DNA of 64,000 nucleotides from CAYZJR01 sp964503045 (GCA_964503045.1 CAZCZI010000023.1:1-64000), one strand, 5' to 3'; positions 48,634 to 57,950 are shown, counted from the first letter of the stretch. The notes: generated by a model not told the origin, from the letters alone. Numbers and translations: made by a program.

Positions 48634-49658
48634 TTTTCCGGTTCGCTCGATCTAGTTGCTGCCTTTTTATTGAACTCAGATTCTTTCATGTACTGCCGAC
48701 GGAGATCCGTTGCCTCCAGTTTCAGGACTCGATGCGCGTTTTCAGAGGCAACCAGAGCAATCTCCTTTTGCGTCAATGCTTCCTTCACCTCAGCAAGGGC
48801 CTGCCCTTGCTGGAACATCGGGTAGTCAGAGCCGAAGAGCACGCGATGGGCACCCAACGAATCTACAGCACGGCGAATGACTTTGGAGGATTGCCATGAG
48901 GTTTCAACCATGATGTTCGAGTATCTCTGAGCCATGTCGAGAACCCTACGCCAAGATTCCCATCCAACATGGTTGAGAACAAACTGACACCTCGGAAAGG
49001 CACGCACAAGCGGTTCTACTGCCGCTACTTCATTGCACACGGGAAATCCGACAAGAGCCTCGACCGGAATGTGTCCTGTATGAATAGATACAGGCAGCTC
49101 ATTTTCATCGGCCAACGCAACAAACTCTCGTGTGGACTCGTAGAAGTCACGTTCATCAAATCCGCCGACCATAGAATGTATTTTGATACCACTGATTTTT
49201 CCCGATTCTATGAAGGGCGCAAGATAGCCTACTGGATCTTTCTCCTGCCGTGCTACAGATGCGAAAACGCTAAAGCGATCGCTGTACCGTGCGACTGCAT
49301 CAAGAATCTCCTGCGTCTGGGTGAGTGGCTCGAGAGAGCAGACCACCGTACGACCGATGCCCTGGCTCTCCATGCTTTTAATGAGGCGTTCAAGTCCGTG
49401 CCTTCTGAACAAACGCAACGCCTCCATCAAAAACAACTGACCGCACTGCGAGTAGAGGAATCGCCAAGCAAAATTGTTATGGTGCATGGCCATGTACCTC
49501 AAAAAGCGATCATGCACGGGTTCAGTCAAATGCGCGATTGGTTCTAAGACCGGAACGACATATCGGAAGAAATCAGACTTCTGAGTCTCCGGACATATTT
49601 TTTCAAGACCGGCGGCACTCATAAGATGCGCATGAAAATCGATTAGATCTGTCTTCAT
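48627..49658 (-). CDS. Amidohydrolase-2 family metal-dependent hydrolase
   Basis: A 343-residue TIM-barrel protein. DFHAHL near the start gives the first metal ligands, IHTGH and NHVGW the next ones, and FGSDYP the late catalytic aspartate. The family includes ACMSD and gamma-resorcylate decarboxylase, so a decarboxylase or hydrolase of an aromatic or cyclic acid is possible. Cytoplasmic. Sits between a USP and an acyltransferase in the operon. Confidence 0.82.
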   Translation of the reverse strand: MKTDLIDFHAHLMSAAGLEKICPETQKSDFFRYVVPVLEPIAHLTEPVHDRFLRYMAMHHNNFAWRFLYSQCGQLFLMEALRLFRRHGLERLIKSMESQGIGRTVVCSLEPLTQTQEILDAVARYSDRFSVFASVARQEKDPVGYLAPFIESGKISGIKIHSMVGGFDERDFYESTREFVALADENELPVSIHTGHIPVEALVGFPVCNEVAAVEPLVRAFPRCQFVLNHVGWESWRRVLDMAQRYSNIMVETSWQSSKVIRRAVDSLGAHRVLFGSDYPMFQQGQALAEVKEALTQKEIALVASENAHRVLKLEATDLRRQYMKESEFNKKAATRSSEPEKC

Positions 49659-49694
49659 TTTGGCGTTATTGCACGAGTGGTCGGATTTCAGACA

Positions 49695-50672
49695 TTAGAT
49701 AGCGGCCAGTTTTCTTTTTGATGTCGGCTCGGTTTTGTACTCCTCACGCGCATACCTGGCAAGAAGAACGGAGCAATGTGCTTCGCAAATGACGGAGAGG
49801 GCAACGCTGCCGAGTCGTTTCCTCCCGCTCGAGTTACACTTGTCGCCGACCACAATCAAGTCCGCACCCCATGTATGAGCCACCTGGACGATCTTGGTTT
49901 TCGGATCACCTTCAACCAAGAGATCTTCAATGGTCATAGCCTTGAAGTGTTCTCTTAGGTCAGCCGCTAATTTCTTTAGATGAGTTCGGCGTTCGTGTAT
50001 CGCGTCTCTACTCATTTCACTTAAGTCTTGGGCCGACACAAATGAAAGATTACCACTAGTTTCAAGCACGTTGATCAGCTCAAACTCTGATGCGGCCGGC
50101 CACTTATGATTTTCCAGAATCGCAATCAGTTCATTTGCACAGGACAAGTCATCGACTGCCACTAGAATTTTTTGGGACTTCCTATTTTCATATGCTTCAG
50201 TCAGTCCGGCTTCCCATAGGTCGATAGTTGCCTGGCTCGGTTTCACGAGTAGAACATCGCAAGAGGACTCGACAGCCAAAGTCAGCGAAGTGCTGCCAAG
50301 TACGACGCGACTCCACCCTTTTCGCCCGTGCGATCCGGCAATTATGAGGTCGGCCCCCCATTGCTCAGTCAATGCGAGAAGGGCGTCGTTCGTTGGTCCT
50401 TCAACGACATCGACGGTGACCGATGCTTCAGAAACGGATTTTTCAATTGATGCAGCAACAGCTTGCACGAGCTTTTTGGAGGCAGAAATCGTTTCTTCTG
50501 CAGGACGGTCGAACAACACATGGAGAGGAGCTTGAGACGAACGTCCCAGAACAAAAGGTTCAATTACGTTGACCACTCGAAACTCTGCATCTTTTGGCCA
50601 GTTGTGCTGCGCGATAAAATTCGCAATTAGGAAACCAAACGAATAATCTGAAACCGGAACAAGAATTCGCAT
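49695..50672 (-). CDS. Tandem universal stress protein
   Basis: Two UspA domains in 325 residues. The first keeps GSHGRKGWSRVVLGST; in the second the loop is GDKCNSSGRKRLGS, so nucleotide binding there may be lost. It is the paralogue of the protein at 12701-13720: both begin MR-LVPV, have the same linker, and share an altered second loop. Second gene of the operon led by the hydrolase at 50697, 24 bp after it. Confidence 0.92.
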   Translation of the reverse strand: MRILVPVSDYSFGFLIANFIAQHNWPKDAEFRVVNVIEPFVLGRSSQAPLHVLFDRPAEETISASKKLVQAVAASIEKSVSEASVTVDVVEGPTNDALLALTEQWGADLIIAGSHGRKGWSRVVLGSTSLTLAVESSCDVLLVKPSQATIDLWEAGLTEAYENRKSQKILVAVDDLSCANELIAILENHKWPAASEFELINVLETSGNLSFVSAQDLSEMSRDAIHERRTHLKKLAADLREHFKAMTIEDLLVEGDPKTKIVQVAHTWGADLIVVGDKCNSSGRKRLGSVALSVICEAHCSVLLARYAREEYKTEPTSKRKLAAI

Positions 50673-50696
50673 ATATACACTCCAATGCTCGGACAG

Positions 50697-51362
50697 CTAC
50701 CTGAGGTACTTCGCAAACCAAATCTCGGATTCAACTGCAACCTGCTCTAGGGCGCCAACCTCCTCAAACAGATGAGTAGCGCCTTTTATAATCGTAAGTT
50801 CCTTTTTGCAGTTAATTTGCGCAAGAGCACGTTGGTTGAGCTTTAGAACTTCAGTATCCTCACTGCCGACAATGAGTAAAGTCGGTGCTCGCAACTGAGA
50901 CAATGCGTCAAAGGCGAGATCTGGTCGGCCGCCTCTAGACACGATTGCCTCAACCTCACTCGGACGACGAGCTGCAGCGCTGATTGCAGCCGCTGCTCCC
51001 GTGCTCGCTCCAAATAGCCCTAGATGCAAATCTTTCGAATCCGGATGAACTTTCAACCAGTCAATGATTTCGACTAAACGGTTTTCCAAAAAACTTATGT
51101 CAAATCGCAGCGCTCGCGTATGAATATCGACCTGTTCTTCCTCCGGAGTGAGCAAGTCAATCAGTAGCGTTCCAAGACCATAGCTATATAGCGCATTTGC
51201 CACATAGCGGTTTCTTGGACTACGACTGCTACTGCCGCTGCCGTGAGCGAAGGCCACGAGTCCAACTGCCTTTTCCGGAATAAATAATTCTCCCGTGAGT
51301 TTGTGGCACGCCGCAGCCTTGCCGACGGGAATCGCAACAGAAGGACTTGCATTGCTTCGCAT
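50697..51362 (-). CDS. Dienelactone-hydrolase-like alpha/beta hydrolase
   Basis: A 221-residue cytoplasmic hydrolase with an intact triad: Ser120 in GASTG, Asp169 in GSEDTE and His197 in GATHLFEE. The AHGSGSS loop forms the oxyanion hole. It is the catalytic counterpart of the degenerate protein at 42948. Related domains are part of DosR-regulated mycobacterial fusion proteins. First gene of a four-gene operon (hydrolase, tandem USP, amidohydrolase, acyltransferase) behind a perfect low-oxygen box. Confidence 0.88.
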   Translation of the reverse strand: MRSNASPSVAIPVGKAAACHKLTGELFIPEKAVGLVAFAHGSGSSSRSPRNRYVANALYSYGLGTLLIDLLTPEEEQVDIHTRALRFDISFLENRLVEIIDWLKVHPDSKDLHLGLFGASTGAAAAISAAARRPSEVEAIVSRGGRPDLAFDALSQLRAPTLLIVGSEDTEVLKLNQRALAQINCKKELTIIKGATHLFEEVGALEQVAVESEIWFAKYLR

Positions 51363-51447
51363 AATCGTTACCTAAATGCCTAGAGACTTCTCCTATTCTG
51401 CGCTCTCACAGACAAGATCCACACTAATACTTGTGCTGATCTTTACC

Positions 51448-51463
51448 TCATCCCAAAGGATGA
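51448..51463. promoter_or_regulatory. Perfect low-oxygen box of the hydrolase-USP operon
   Basis: TCATCCCAAAGGATGA matches 12 of 12. It lies 86 bp upstream of the ATG at 51362. TATTAG (minus strand, 51429-51424) is a possible -10 with its centre 29 bp away. Confidence 0.7.
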
Positions 51464-51506
51464 ATTTTCACCTTATCCAGTACTACACACAGATCGTTGA
51501 TCGAGA

Positions 51507-52337
51507 CTACTTGTTTTTGGTAGATTTCTCGCTCTTCAAAGTCAGCAGGTAGTCCACGATCGACTGAATCTCGCTTTCCCGCAGATTCAACGGTGGCATA
51601 GAAGCCCCTCGCATGCCGTATTCATCCAAGTCGGTCACGATGAGCCCTTCTGTTCGACTAATGCGGTCAACAACAAAGTCACGGGTGCGACGCAGCCCGA
51701 TTCCATCGAAGGCGACTGCAAATTGACCACCAACTCCGCCGACTGAATGGCAAGAGATACATCCCTTTTCATATACCAGCTTCTTTCCTTCTTTGACTGA
51801 ATCGGCAGCAGCAGCAGTTGAACTCGTTTTAGAAGCAGCAGTTGTTGCCGTCTGCTCACTATGCATACTTACAGAGAAGCCCTTTTTAGGCTCAGGCAAC
51901 GTCAGAAGATACTCAACGATCGATTTGGAAATGGACGAAGAAACGCGCGGATGGGGTAAGAGTTCTCCGGCACCGTACAGCTTTTGAAACTTCGCTACTT
52001 CTTTTGGGTCGGAGGTAATTCTTGCATTCAAAAATTCCTTGGTCCTGCGAGCACCAACACCAGAGAGGACGGGTCCGAGACAGCCGCCACTTGATCCAGT
52101 GGTATGGCATGAAGTGCAATGATTCTTTTGAAAGAGTCGCTTCCCTTTGGTACTTTCCTTGCTTTCCTGGATGGGTTTAAATCCGATTGGTTTCACTGTC
52201 TTGGCGTTGGTCGGAGATTTTTCAGGAGGCTGCTTGGCAAATACGCAGTCGCGATAATTCGCGGGGCAAACAAACCATAATGCCACAGCTGTCAAGCACA
52301 CGCATAGCTTCAACGCCGCGCCGTCCACAATTTTCAT
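51507..52337 (-). CDS. Exported dihaem cytochrome c
   Basis: A 276-residue protein with GGAG eight bases before the ATG and a signal peptide (~1-34). Two similar haem domains carry CTSCH and CISCH, joined by a Ser/Thr/Ala-rich linker (~145-180). In each the haem motif is followed by a glycine-rich GGxxGP/GGQFA turn and a late PPL or PHP segment. The internal similarity indicates duplication of one cytochrome domain. Possible electron carrier in the periplasm for an oxidase or NO pathway. Confidence 0.88.
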   Translation of the reverse strand: MKIVDGAALKLCVCLTAVALWFVCPANYRDCVFAKQPPEKSPTNAKTVKPIGFKPIQESKESTKGKRLFQKNHCTSCHTTGSSGGCLGPVLSGVGARRTKEFLNARITSDPKEVAKFQKLYGAGELLPHPRVSSSISKSIVEYLLTLPEPKKGFSVSMHSEQTATTAASKTSSTAAAADSVKEGKKLVYEKGCISCHSVGGVGGQFAVAFDGIGLRRTRDFVVDRISRTEGLIVTDLDEYGMRGASMPPLNLRESEIQSIVDYLLTLKSEKSTKNK

Positions 52338-52362
52338 TATTCACTCTCCATTGCACCTGCCT

Positions 52363-52368
52363 ATTATA
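52363..52368 (-). promoter_or_regulatory. -10 element of the dihaem cytochrome gene
   Basis: Reading the minus strand this is a perfect TATAAT, 25 bp before the ATG at 52337. A 24-bp palindrome is centred 22 bp further upstream, over the -35 region. Confidence 0.55.
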
Positions 52369-52375
52369 GAAAACA

Positions 52376-52399
52376 TGAGGGCCTAAATTTAGGCCCTCA
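52376..52399 (-). terminator. Palindrome after hsp20: terminator and/or operator
   Basis: TGAGGGCCTAAA followed by TTTAGGCCCTCA is a perfect 24-bp palindrome without a loop spacer. On the minus strand it is followed by TGTTTTC, so it can end the Hsp20 transcript. It also covers the -35 region of the next gene and may be a protein-binding site. Confidence 0.6.
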
Positions 52400-52425
52400 C
52401 GCTCGGTTCCCCGCCCACCAAAAAT

Positions 52426-52938
52426 CTAGCCGGCTTTCACCGTCACTTTTTGCTCGTTCTTGATCGCCTCTTTAGCTTTGGGAAGCACCACCTTGAGTAC
52501 GCCATTTTTGTATGTGGCACTAGCAGCATCGCGATCGATTTCATAGGGCATTGGTATCAGCCTATAGAACGATCCGAAAGATCTTTCCATTCTGTAATAG
52601 CCCTTTTCCTTTTCTTCCTTTTCTGCCAACTTCTCTCCGCGAAGGACAAGTCCGTCATTTCTGACCGTAATGTCAATGTCCTTCATATCGACACCGGGCA
52701 GCTCAGCAGTTACGATCATTTCCTTGTCGGTTTCTTTCACATCAATCTTAGTTTGAAATTCTTTTCCCAACTCAAACTGTGGGAGCGACCAACCATGCGT
52801 GAAATCATCAAAGAGACGATTCATTTCCTTTTGCAGAGAATGAAACATAGGATGCTCTCTTCGAACCGGAATTGCTTCAGTGGACTTGGCAGTTTCATTG
52901 GTCTTTGCTTCTTCTTTCATCTTCATTAGGCCTGTCAT
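52426..52938 (-). CDS. Hsp20 / alpha-crystallin small heat-shock protein
   Basis: ATP-independent holdase chaperone of 170 residues. The ATG at 52938 has GGAGG nine bases upstream; the TTG five codons earlier contains that site and is not the start. The alpha-crystallin domain (~70-160) shows ITVRNDGLVLRGEK, the ASATYKNGVLKV strand and the final G-V-L motif. HspX (Acr) is a hallmark of the DosR regulon. The upstream region holds one or two boxes within the end of ftsH. Confidence 0.95.
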   Translation of the reverse strand: MTGLMKMKEEAKTNETAKSTEAIPVRREHPMFHSLQKEMNRLFDDFTHGWSLPQFELGKEFQTKIDVKETDKEMIVTAELPGVDMKDIDITVRNDGLVLRGEKLAEKEEKEKGYYRMERSFGSFYRLIPMPYEIDRDAASATYKNGVLKVVLPKAKEAIKNEQKVTVKAG

Positions 52939-53049
52939 TTCTAATGCCTCCAAAATTTTCTGTTGAACTTAATGCTTCCTGATCATCACGCGTTTCGTCG
53001 AAACGGTGTCTATCTGCTGATATTTTCGATCGGTTTGAAAGTTGCAACA

Positions 53050-53088
53050 TCATCAGTTGGACTGATTGCATACCCGCCTAAGGGGTGA
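53050..53088. promoter_or_regulatory. Two low-oxygen-like boxes upstream of hsp20
   Basis: TCATCAGTTGGACTGA (53050-53065, 9/12; same right half as the box at 32684) and CCCGCCTAAGGGGTGA (53073-53088, 8/12). Their centres are 23 bp apart, about two helical turns. The first lies 112 bp from the ATG. Confidence 0.4.
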
Positions 53089-53108
53089 GCATACGATTGA
53101 ACTCGTTT

Positions 53109-55067
53109 TCAAGCGGTAAGGAGCTCCCGCTTGGTCCCGCTGGGCGTTTGCGGCTCTGCGCTTTCTTGGTTCGACATCATATTTGGTGGCACTTCTATTG
53201 CTGATGGTTCTTCAGAAGATAAGCCATCAACAATGGCGACCAACTCGTCATGCAGAATTGTTTCTTTCGATAGCAAAAGAGTAGCCGCGTCGTCGAGTTT
53301 AGATTGAATGGCGGTCAAAATGTTAAGAGCTCGCATCAATGCCGCATTTATAAGGTCTCGAATAGCGCAATCAACTTCGCGCGCAGTTTCCTCACTGAAG
53401 CGCCGTTGATGAAACTCCATTTGTCCAGGCAGAAACGGCGATGATTCACCTTCGTAAGCAACCGGTCCGAGCGCTTCTACCATTCCATATCTTAAAACCA
53501 TACTGCGAGCTATGTCCGTCGCTTTGCTTACATCATCGGAGGAGCCAGTTGAAATTTCGCCGAATATGAGCTTTTCTGCGGCTCGGCCTCCCATCAACAC
53601 TGCGAGCTTATTTTCCAACTCCGCTTTAGACATCAGAAATCGATCTTCAGTTGGTCGCTGCAAGGTATATCCGAGCGCCCCTATTCCTCTTGGAATAATC
53701 GAAATCTTTTGAATCGGGTCACAACCAGGAATACTCATAGAGACTAAGGCATGGCCCATCTCATGATATGCCACCACTCTTCGCTCTTTTATATTTAGGA
53801 GCCTGTTCTTTTTTTCAAGACCAGCTACAACTCGTTCTAACGCACAAGTAAAATCCTCAGATTGCACGGCATCGGCTCCGCGCCTAGTGGCGAGTAAGAC
53901 AGCTTCATTAACTAGATTTGCTAGATCTGCGCCTGTAAAACCCGGAGTTGAGGCCGCGATATCTTCTAATTTAACGCTGGCGTCGGCCACGACGTTTCGC
54001 ATATGTACGCCGAGAATTTGAACTCGAGCAGGTTTATCAGGTCGATCCACAAGGATGTGTCGATCGAATCTGCCTGCGCGCAAGAGCGCGCCATCAAGAA
54101 TTTCAGGTCTATTTGTGGCAGCTAGGAGCACTACACCATGACGCGGATCAAATCCATCCAGTTCTACTAGAAGCTGATTTAGAGTTTGTTCTTTCTCGTC
54201 ATGTCCGCCTACCTGCCCCAATCCGCGGGCTCGTCCCAATGCATCTAGTTCATCGATGAAGATGATACAAGGGGCGTTGGCACTAGCTTGTTTAAACAAG
54301 TCTCGCACTCTGGCAGCGCCAACACCTACAAACATTTCAACAAATTCCGAACCACTTATCGAGAAGAACGGGACAGCAGCTTCACCTGCAACCGCTCTTG
54401 CCAGAAGAGTTTTCCCTGTTCCCGGAGGTCCGACAAGGAGAATTCCTTTAGGCAGATGACCGCCAAGGCGATTGTAACGCTCTGGTTGTTTTAGAAATCC
54501 AATCACTTCACGCAGTTCTTCTTTGGCTTCATCGACTCCGGCAACATCTTGAAAGGTAACTTTGACTTCTTTCTCCATATAAACCCTAGCTCGATTCTTT
54601 TCTATGGAAAGCAGACCAGGCCCAAGCCCTTCTTTCTGCATTCGGCTTGAAACTAGATTCATCACAAAGAGAAAAAGACCGAGTGGAATAACCCAGGAAA
54701 GGATTGCTTTCCAAATCGGATCGTCTACTGACGCTTGGAATTTTATTTTTTTCGAATCCAGTTTCGCAACTAGACCAGGGTCTTCCATGCGATTCGTTTT
54801 GAATTTCTTGGCTTTGGGATCAACTAGTTGCCCTTCTATTTGGGTTTGGGATATCGTCAATTCTTTGACCATTCCACGATCGACATAGGACATGAAAGTG
54901 CTGTAGGGAACAGTCTCGACCGATCCGCCTATGAAAAAACCGACCAACATCCAAACCCAAAGTGAAACTATGGCGAGCCGAAGCCAACCTTCCATAACCA
55001 TTTCATTCGAATCAGGGCCCTTCATCTCTGACTGCATTGGATTCGATTGTTTGGATTCGGCCGCCAT
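53109..55067 (-). CDS. ftsH: ATP-dependent membrane zinc protease FtsH
   Basis: Degrades damaged membrane and short-lived proteins. The 652-residue protein has two N-terminal membrane helices (~28-48 and ~128-148) around an extracytoplasmic domain, an AAA module with GPPGTGKT and the Walker B FIDELDALGR, the second region of homology NRPEILDGALLRAGRFDRH, and the zinc site HEMGH (435-439). All catalytic features are present. It is the second gene after a degenerate tandem USP, 11 bp away, so this copy is probably stress-induced and a second, housekeeping FtsH may exist elsewhere. Confidence 0.95.
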   Translation of the reverse strand: MAAESKQSNPMQSEMKGPDSNEMVMEGWLRLAIVSLWVWMLVGFFIGGSVETVPYSTFMSYVDRGMVKELTISQTQIEGQLVDPKAKKFKTNRMEDPGLVAKLDSKKIKFQASVDDPIWKAILSWVIPLGLFLFVMNLVSSRMQKEGLGPGLLSIEKNRARVYMEKEVKVTFQDVAGVDEAKEELREVIGFLKQPERYNRLGGHLPKGILLVGPPGTGKTLLARAVAGEAAVPFFSISGSEFVEMFVGVGAARVRDLFKQASANAPCIIFIDELDALGRARGLGQVGGHDEKEQTLNQLLVELDGFDPRHGVVLLAATNRPEILDGALLRAGRFDRHILVDRPDKPARVQILGVHMRNVVADASVKLEDIAASTPGFTGADLANLVNEAVLLATRRGADAVQSEDFTCALERVVAGLEKKNRLLNIKERRVVAYHEMGHALVSMSIPGCDPIQKISIIPRGIGALGYTLQRPTEDRFLMSKAELENKLAVLMGGRAAEKLIFGEISTGSSDDVSKATDIARSMVLRYGMVEALGPVAYEGESSPFLPGQMEFHQRRFSEETAREVDCAIRDLINAALMRALNILTAIQSKLDDAATLLLSKETILHDELVAIVDGLSSEEPSAIEVPPNMMSNQESAEPQTPSGTKRELLTA

Positions 55068-55078
55068 TTTTCAGTTCC

Positions 55079-56035
55079 TTATGACTTACTGGAAGTAGTT
55101 TTCGCGAGATCTTTTTTCTTTGTCTCGAATCCGTGAAACTCTTCCGGCCAAAACAGAATCGATTGAACTGTAAGCGTACGAACAAAGTTTTCTGGTGAGA
55201 GCCCGAGTACTGTCAAACGCTCTCTTGCAATTCCACGAGTTGGAAGAATTGTCAGACTGTCTGACGGCATGTCGACGGATCCATAGAGAGGTTCAGTATG
55301 GAAAAGTTGATTTCTATCAGTGACTGAGGCACCGTGAAAGGTCTCGACATCAATTTCCATGCCTTTGGCCTCAGGAAGAGACTGCAGGATGTTTGCTTTG
55401 AAGTCATCACTCGATTCTTCTCGAACTCCACAGCCCCAAAACTCCAACTTAGCCGGCAATTTGAGACTGTTTGCGAATCTCAGACATGCGCGAATGTAGT
55501 TGAGATTGAGGTGATCGATTTCAGACAGTATCGTCACACTCTTAAAGGTCTGCGGCCTTGATTGAACGACCAGCACAGGCACTGGAGATTCGTGTACGAT
55601 TCCTTCAGCAACTGAGTATCTAGTGTAGTGACATCGTGTCGTATCTACGCTACGAACTCTGGACGGTTGATGCCCGATAATGACGAGATCATGATTCTTC
55701 GCTTCTTGCGCAAGAACCGTTACCGGGTTGCCGTCTTCTATCAGGCACTCACCCTTAAATCCGTGGCCCGCTGCATGGGCTTCATATGCCGACGCCAACT
55801 TGTTGGCGAGCGAAGTAAGCGAGCGAATCACTGATTCATAAACTGCAACGTAACTGCCGCTTCCAATGAATCCGGGAACATCATTTCTCAACAACTCCCA
55901 AACTGTTCGCGAATCGATTACATGTTCGGCAGTAACATTTGCATCGATCGCGCCTGCAACCTGCCAGGCAACCTCGGCTGCATATCTTGAGTGTTCCGAG
56001 CCGCTAAGCGCCAATAAAATTGAATATTTTGCCAT
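55079..56035 (-). CDS. Degenerate tandem USP-family protein
   Basis: A 318-residue protein; the ATG at 56035 has GGAG nine bases upstream. The first ~150 residues are a UspA fold (start MAKYSILLALSGSEHS; VIIGHQPSRVR), but the nucleotide loop G-x2-G-x9-G is lost. The second half keeps the alternating strand-helix pattern with no loop at all. It is coupled to ftsH and probably acts by protein contacts rather than ATP binding. Confidence 0.7.
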   Translation of the reverse strand: MAKYSILLALSGSEHSRYAAEVAWQVAGAIDANVTAEHVIDSRTVWELLRNDVPGFIGSGSYVAVYESVIRSLTSLANKLASAYEAHAAGHGFKGECLIEDGNPVTVLAQEAKNHDLVIIGHQPSRVRSVDTTRCHYTRYSVAEGIVHESPVPVLVVQSRPQTFKSVTILSEIDHLNLNYIRACLRFANSLKLPAKLEFWGCGVREESSDDFKANILQSLPEAKGMEIDVETFHGASVTDRNQLFHTEPLYGSVDMPSDSLTILPTRGIARERLTVLGLSPENFVRTLTVQSILFWPEEFHGFETKKKDLAKTTSSKS

Positions 56036-56149
56036 TGTAAGCATCTCCACTTGAGTTTTGACATGGGCCGAACGGAACAAACTGTCCACACTGCAATGTT
56101 CGCAAAATCACGGTTGGCGAGTATCCACCAAAGTGACTATTCGGCTGAG

Positions 56150-56165
56150 TAGTCCTTCAGAAGGA
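56150..56165. promoter_or_regulatory. Weak low-oxygen box (8/12) between divergent USP genes
   Basis: TAGTCCTTCAGAAGGA; also readable as the perfect 13-bp inverted repeat TCCTTC-A-GAAGGA. It lies 115 bp from the ATG at 56035 and 62 bp from the GTG at 56227. Confidence 0.35.
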
Positions 56166-56226
56166 GGTTCTTCCCCCCTCTATCTGTCAAGGTAGATACG
56201 TGCGGCGGCGTTGAAGGAGATTCGTT

Positions 56227-56727
56227 GTGAAAGTTCTAATAGCGGTTGATGAGCCTGAATTCGCAGACCTAATCTCTGATTTCGTCGCTGGCTACACTTG
56301 GAAGGCGGACACGGAGTTTATTGTGCTCAGCGTTGTCGAACCACTAAAGGTTGGTTCAATTGTCGCCGTTTTGCCGGGGCCGATTGTCGATGAAATGCGT
56401 ACTCGAAACCAAGAAAGAGCTCAAGCCGTTGTTGCAAAGACTGGTCACGCAATCAATGAAGCACTCGCGTTGGCAACCGTTTCTCAAAAGGTTCTTGAGG
56501 GTTTGCCGGCGGAATGCATTTTAGACTTTGCAAACTCCTGGAATGCAGATCTGATTGTTTTGGGCAGCCACAACCGACCGGCACTCAGCAAGATATTTCT
56601 TGGAAGCGTATCAATGGCCGTTGCTTCAAAGGCGGCATGCTCAGTAATGATTGTGCGGCCGCCAATCCACAATAAGGATATAGAGAGTAAACTCCAGACC
56701 GCCTCAAATCGCAAATCTCAGTCTTGA
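56227..56727 (+). CDS. Universal stress protein, single domain
   Basis: A 166-residue UspA-domain protein starting at GTG with AAGGAG upstream. The loop GSHNRPALSKIFLGS has Asn in place of the second glycine, so ATP affinity may be reduced. It is followed by a GNAT acetyltransferase gene on the same strand, 32 bp after its stop. Confidence 0.9.
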   Translation: MKVLIAVDEPEFADLISDFVAGYTWKADTEFIVLSVVEPLKVGSIVAVLPGPIVDEMRTRNQERAQAVVAKTGHAINEALALATVSQKVLEGLPAECILDFANSWNADLIVLGSHNRPALSKIFLGSVSMAVASKAACSVMIVRPPIHNKDIESKLQTASNRKSQS

Positions 56728-56759
56728 CTGAACAACTTTTGCATAGACTCAGGTGTGTC

Positions 56760-57332
56760 ATGAACGCATTACGAGAAGCCACATTCAATAAAGCGGAAGG
56801 CAACAGGTACTTCGCCTGCGATCGATTGCGCAATGGACAGAGCGTGCTACTACGCCCTCTTGGCCCTGATGATAAACCAATTTTGGAAGAAGAAATGCAT
56901 CATCTAAGCGAAGAGTCGATCTACTTTCGCTTTCTAACCCCAAAGAAAGAACTGTCGAAAGCCGATCTGGCTTACTTCACAGAGATAGACATGATTAATC
57001 ATGTCGCCTTGCTGGCAAGCGTCGTCGAAGACGGAGCAATAGTACCGGCAGGAGTTGGTCGCTATATCGTCGATAAAATCAGGAAAAACAGCGCCGAGGT
57101 AGCTTTCGAAGTCAAAGAAGAATATCAAGGACTCGGTATCGCCTCAATATTGCTCAGAAACCTGACCTCGATCGCTAGACGCTCCGGCTTGATCGAGTTT
57201 ACTGCTTACATGCTCGCTGAAAATCACAAAATGCTTGATGTTTTCTCTCATTCCGGACTTCCAATGACGCAAGTTTATCGTCCGAGCGGAATAACGGAGA
57301 TTTCTCTATCCTTGCTTCAGGATCAATTCTAG
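56760..57332 (+). CDS. GNAT-family N-acetyltransferase
   Basis: A 190-residue acetyltransferase; the ATG at 56760 with AGGTG upstream is preferred to a TTG at 56724 that overlaps the USP stop. The acetyl-CoA motif EYQGLGIASILL and the segment LRPLGPDDKPILEE (typical of protein lysine acetyltransferases of the PatZ C-domain type) are clear. In mycobacteria a GNAT lysine acetyltransferase acts on a universal stress protein; its position beside a USP suggests the same here, but this is inference. Confidence 0.88.
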   Translation: MNALREATFNKAEGNRYFACDRLRNGQSVLLRPLGPDDKPILEEEMHHLSEESIYFRFLTPKKELSKADLAYFTEIDMINHVALLASVVEDGAIVPAGVGRYIVDKIRKNSAEVAFEVKEEYQGLGIASILLRNLTSIARRSGLIEFTAYMLAENHKMLDVFSHSGLPMTQVYRPSGITEISLSLLQDQF

Positions 57333-57390
57333 AGAACGAATATGCGTTATGCATTGCTAGCCTGCGATTTTGATTGAATTCTGGCTTGAT

Positions 57391-57891
57391 TCAATTCGCC
57401 GACGTGCTTTTTGCAGCCGGCGTCATCGGGTCTTGGTTTCGATGACTTTTTGCTCGGATGATTTCGATCGAACACGGAGCTTGTGAAGCGACAGAACGCG
57501 ACACACTACCAAGAAGATTGTGAGGACAGACATCTTTGCCATGGGCACCAATCAAAATTTTGTCCGACGACCACTCCACTGCCGCATTTACAATCTCCGT
57601 ACGCGGCAAGCCCTCTCTGATTTCAGTATGCACGACCACTTCTGGAAGAGCATACTCGATGCGATGGCGAACCCGTTCGCAAAGTCGGGCACAAGCCTTC
57701 TTGCGACGATCTCTGAGCTCACAAATCAAACTTGCCGACTCCGGTCCGGTATCTTCCTCGCAGCAAATAGGTTCTAGCACTGTCAGCAATTTCAACTGAG
57801 TATCTTTCGGCCACTTCTTGTGCAGTACCGCCTCAATTACATTGTTCGAATAAGGTGACTCATCGAGAGCTACTATAACTTTCATAATCAT
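57391..57891 (-). CDS. Universal stress protein, single domain
   Basis: A 166-residue UspA-domain protein (ATG 57891, or 57885 two codons later). The loop GAHGKDVCPHNLLGS fits the ATP pattern. Most like the USP at 21099-21590. Convergent with the acetyltransferase gene. No low-oxygen box was found in the 59 bp up to the next gene, so it may be expressed differently from the rest. Confidence 0.9.
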   Translation of the reverse strand: MIMKVIVALDESPYSNNVIEAVLHKKWPKDTQLKLLTVLEPICCEEDTGPESASLICELRDRRKKACARLCERVRHRIEYALPEVVVHTEIREGLPRTEIVNAAVEWSSDKILIGAHGKDVCPHNLLGSVSRSVASQAPCSIEIIRAKSHRNQDPMTPAAKSTSAN

Positions 57892-57950
57892 TTACCTAGA
57901 AGTAACCGTCTATCCTCACTGTGTCACAAAAATTGCACACCGTCCTCAAT

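Noticed and set aside
57892..57950. Search for a low-oxygen box upstream of the USP at 57391-57891
   Set aside because: The best alignment (around CTATCCTCAC) matches too few positions to be reported.
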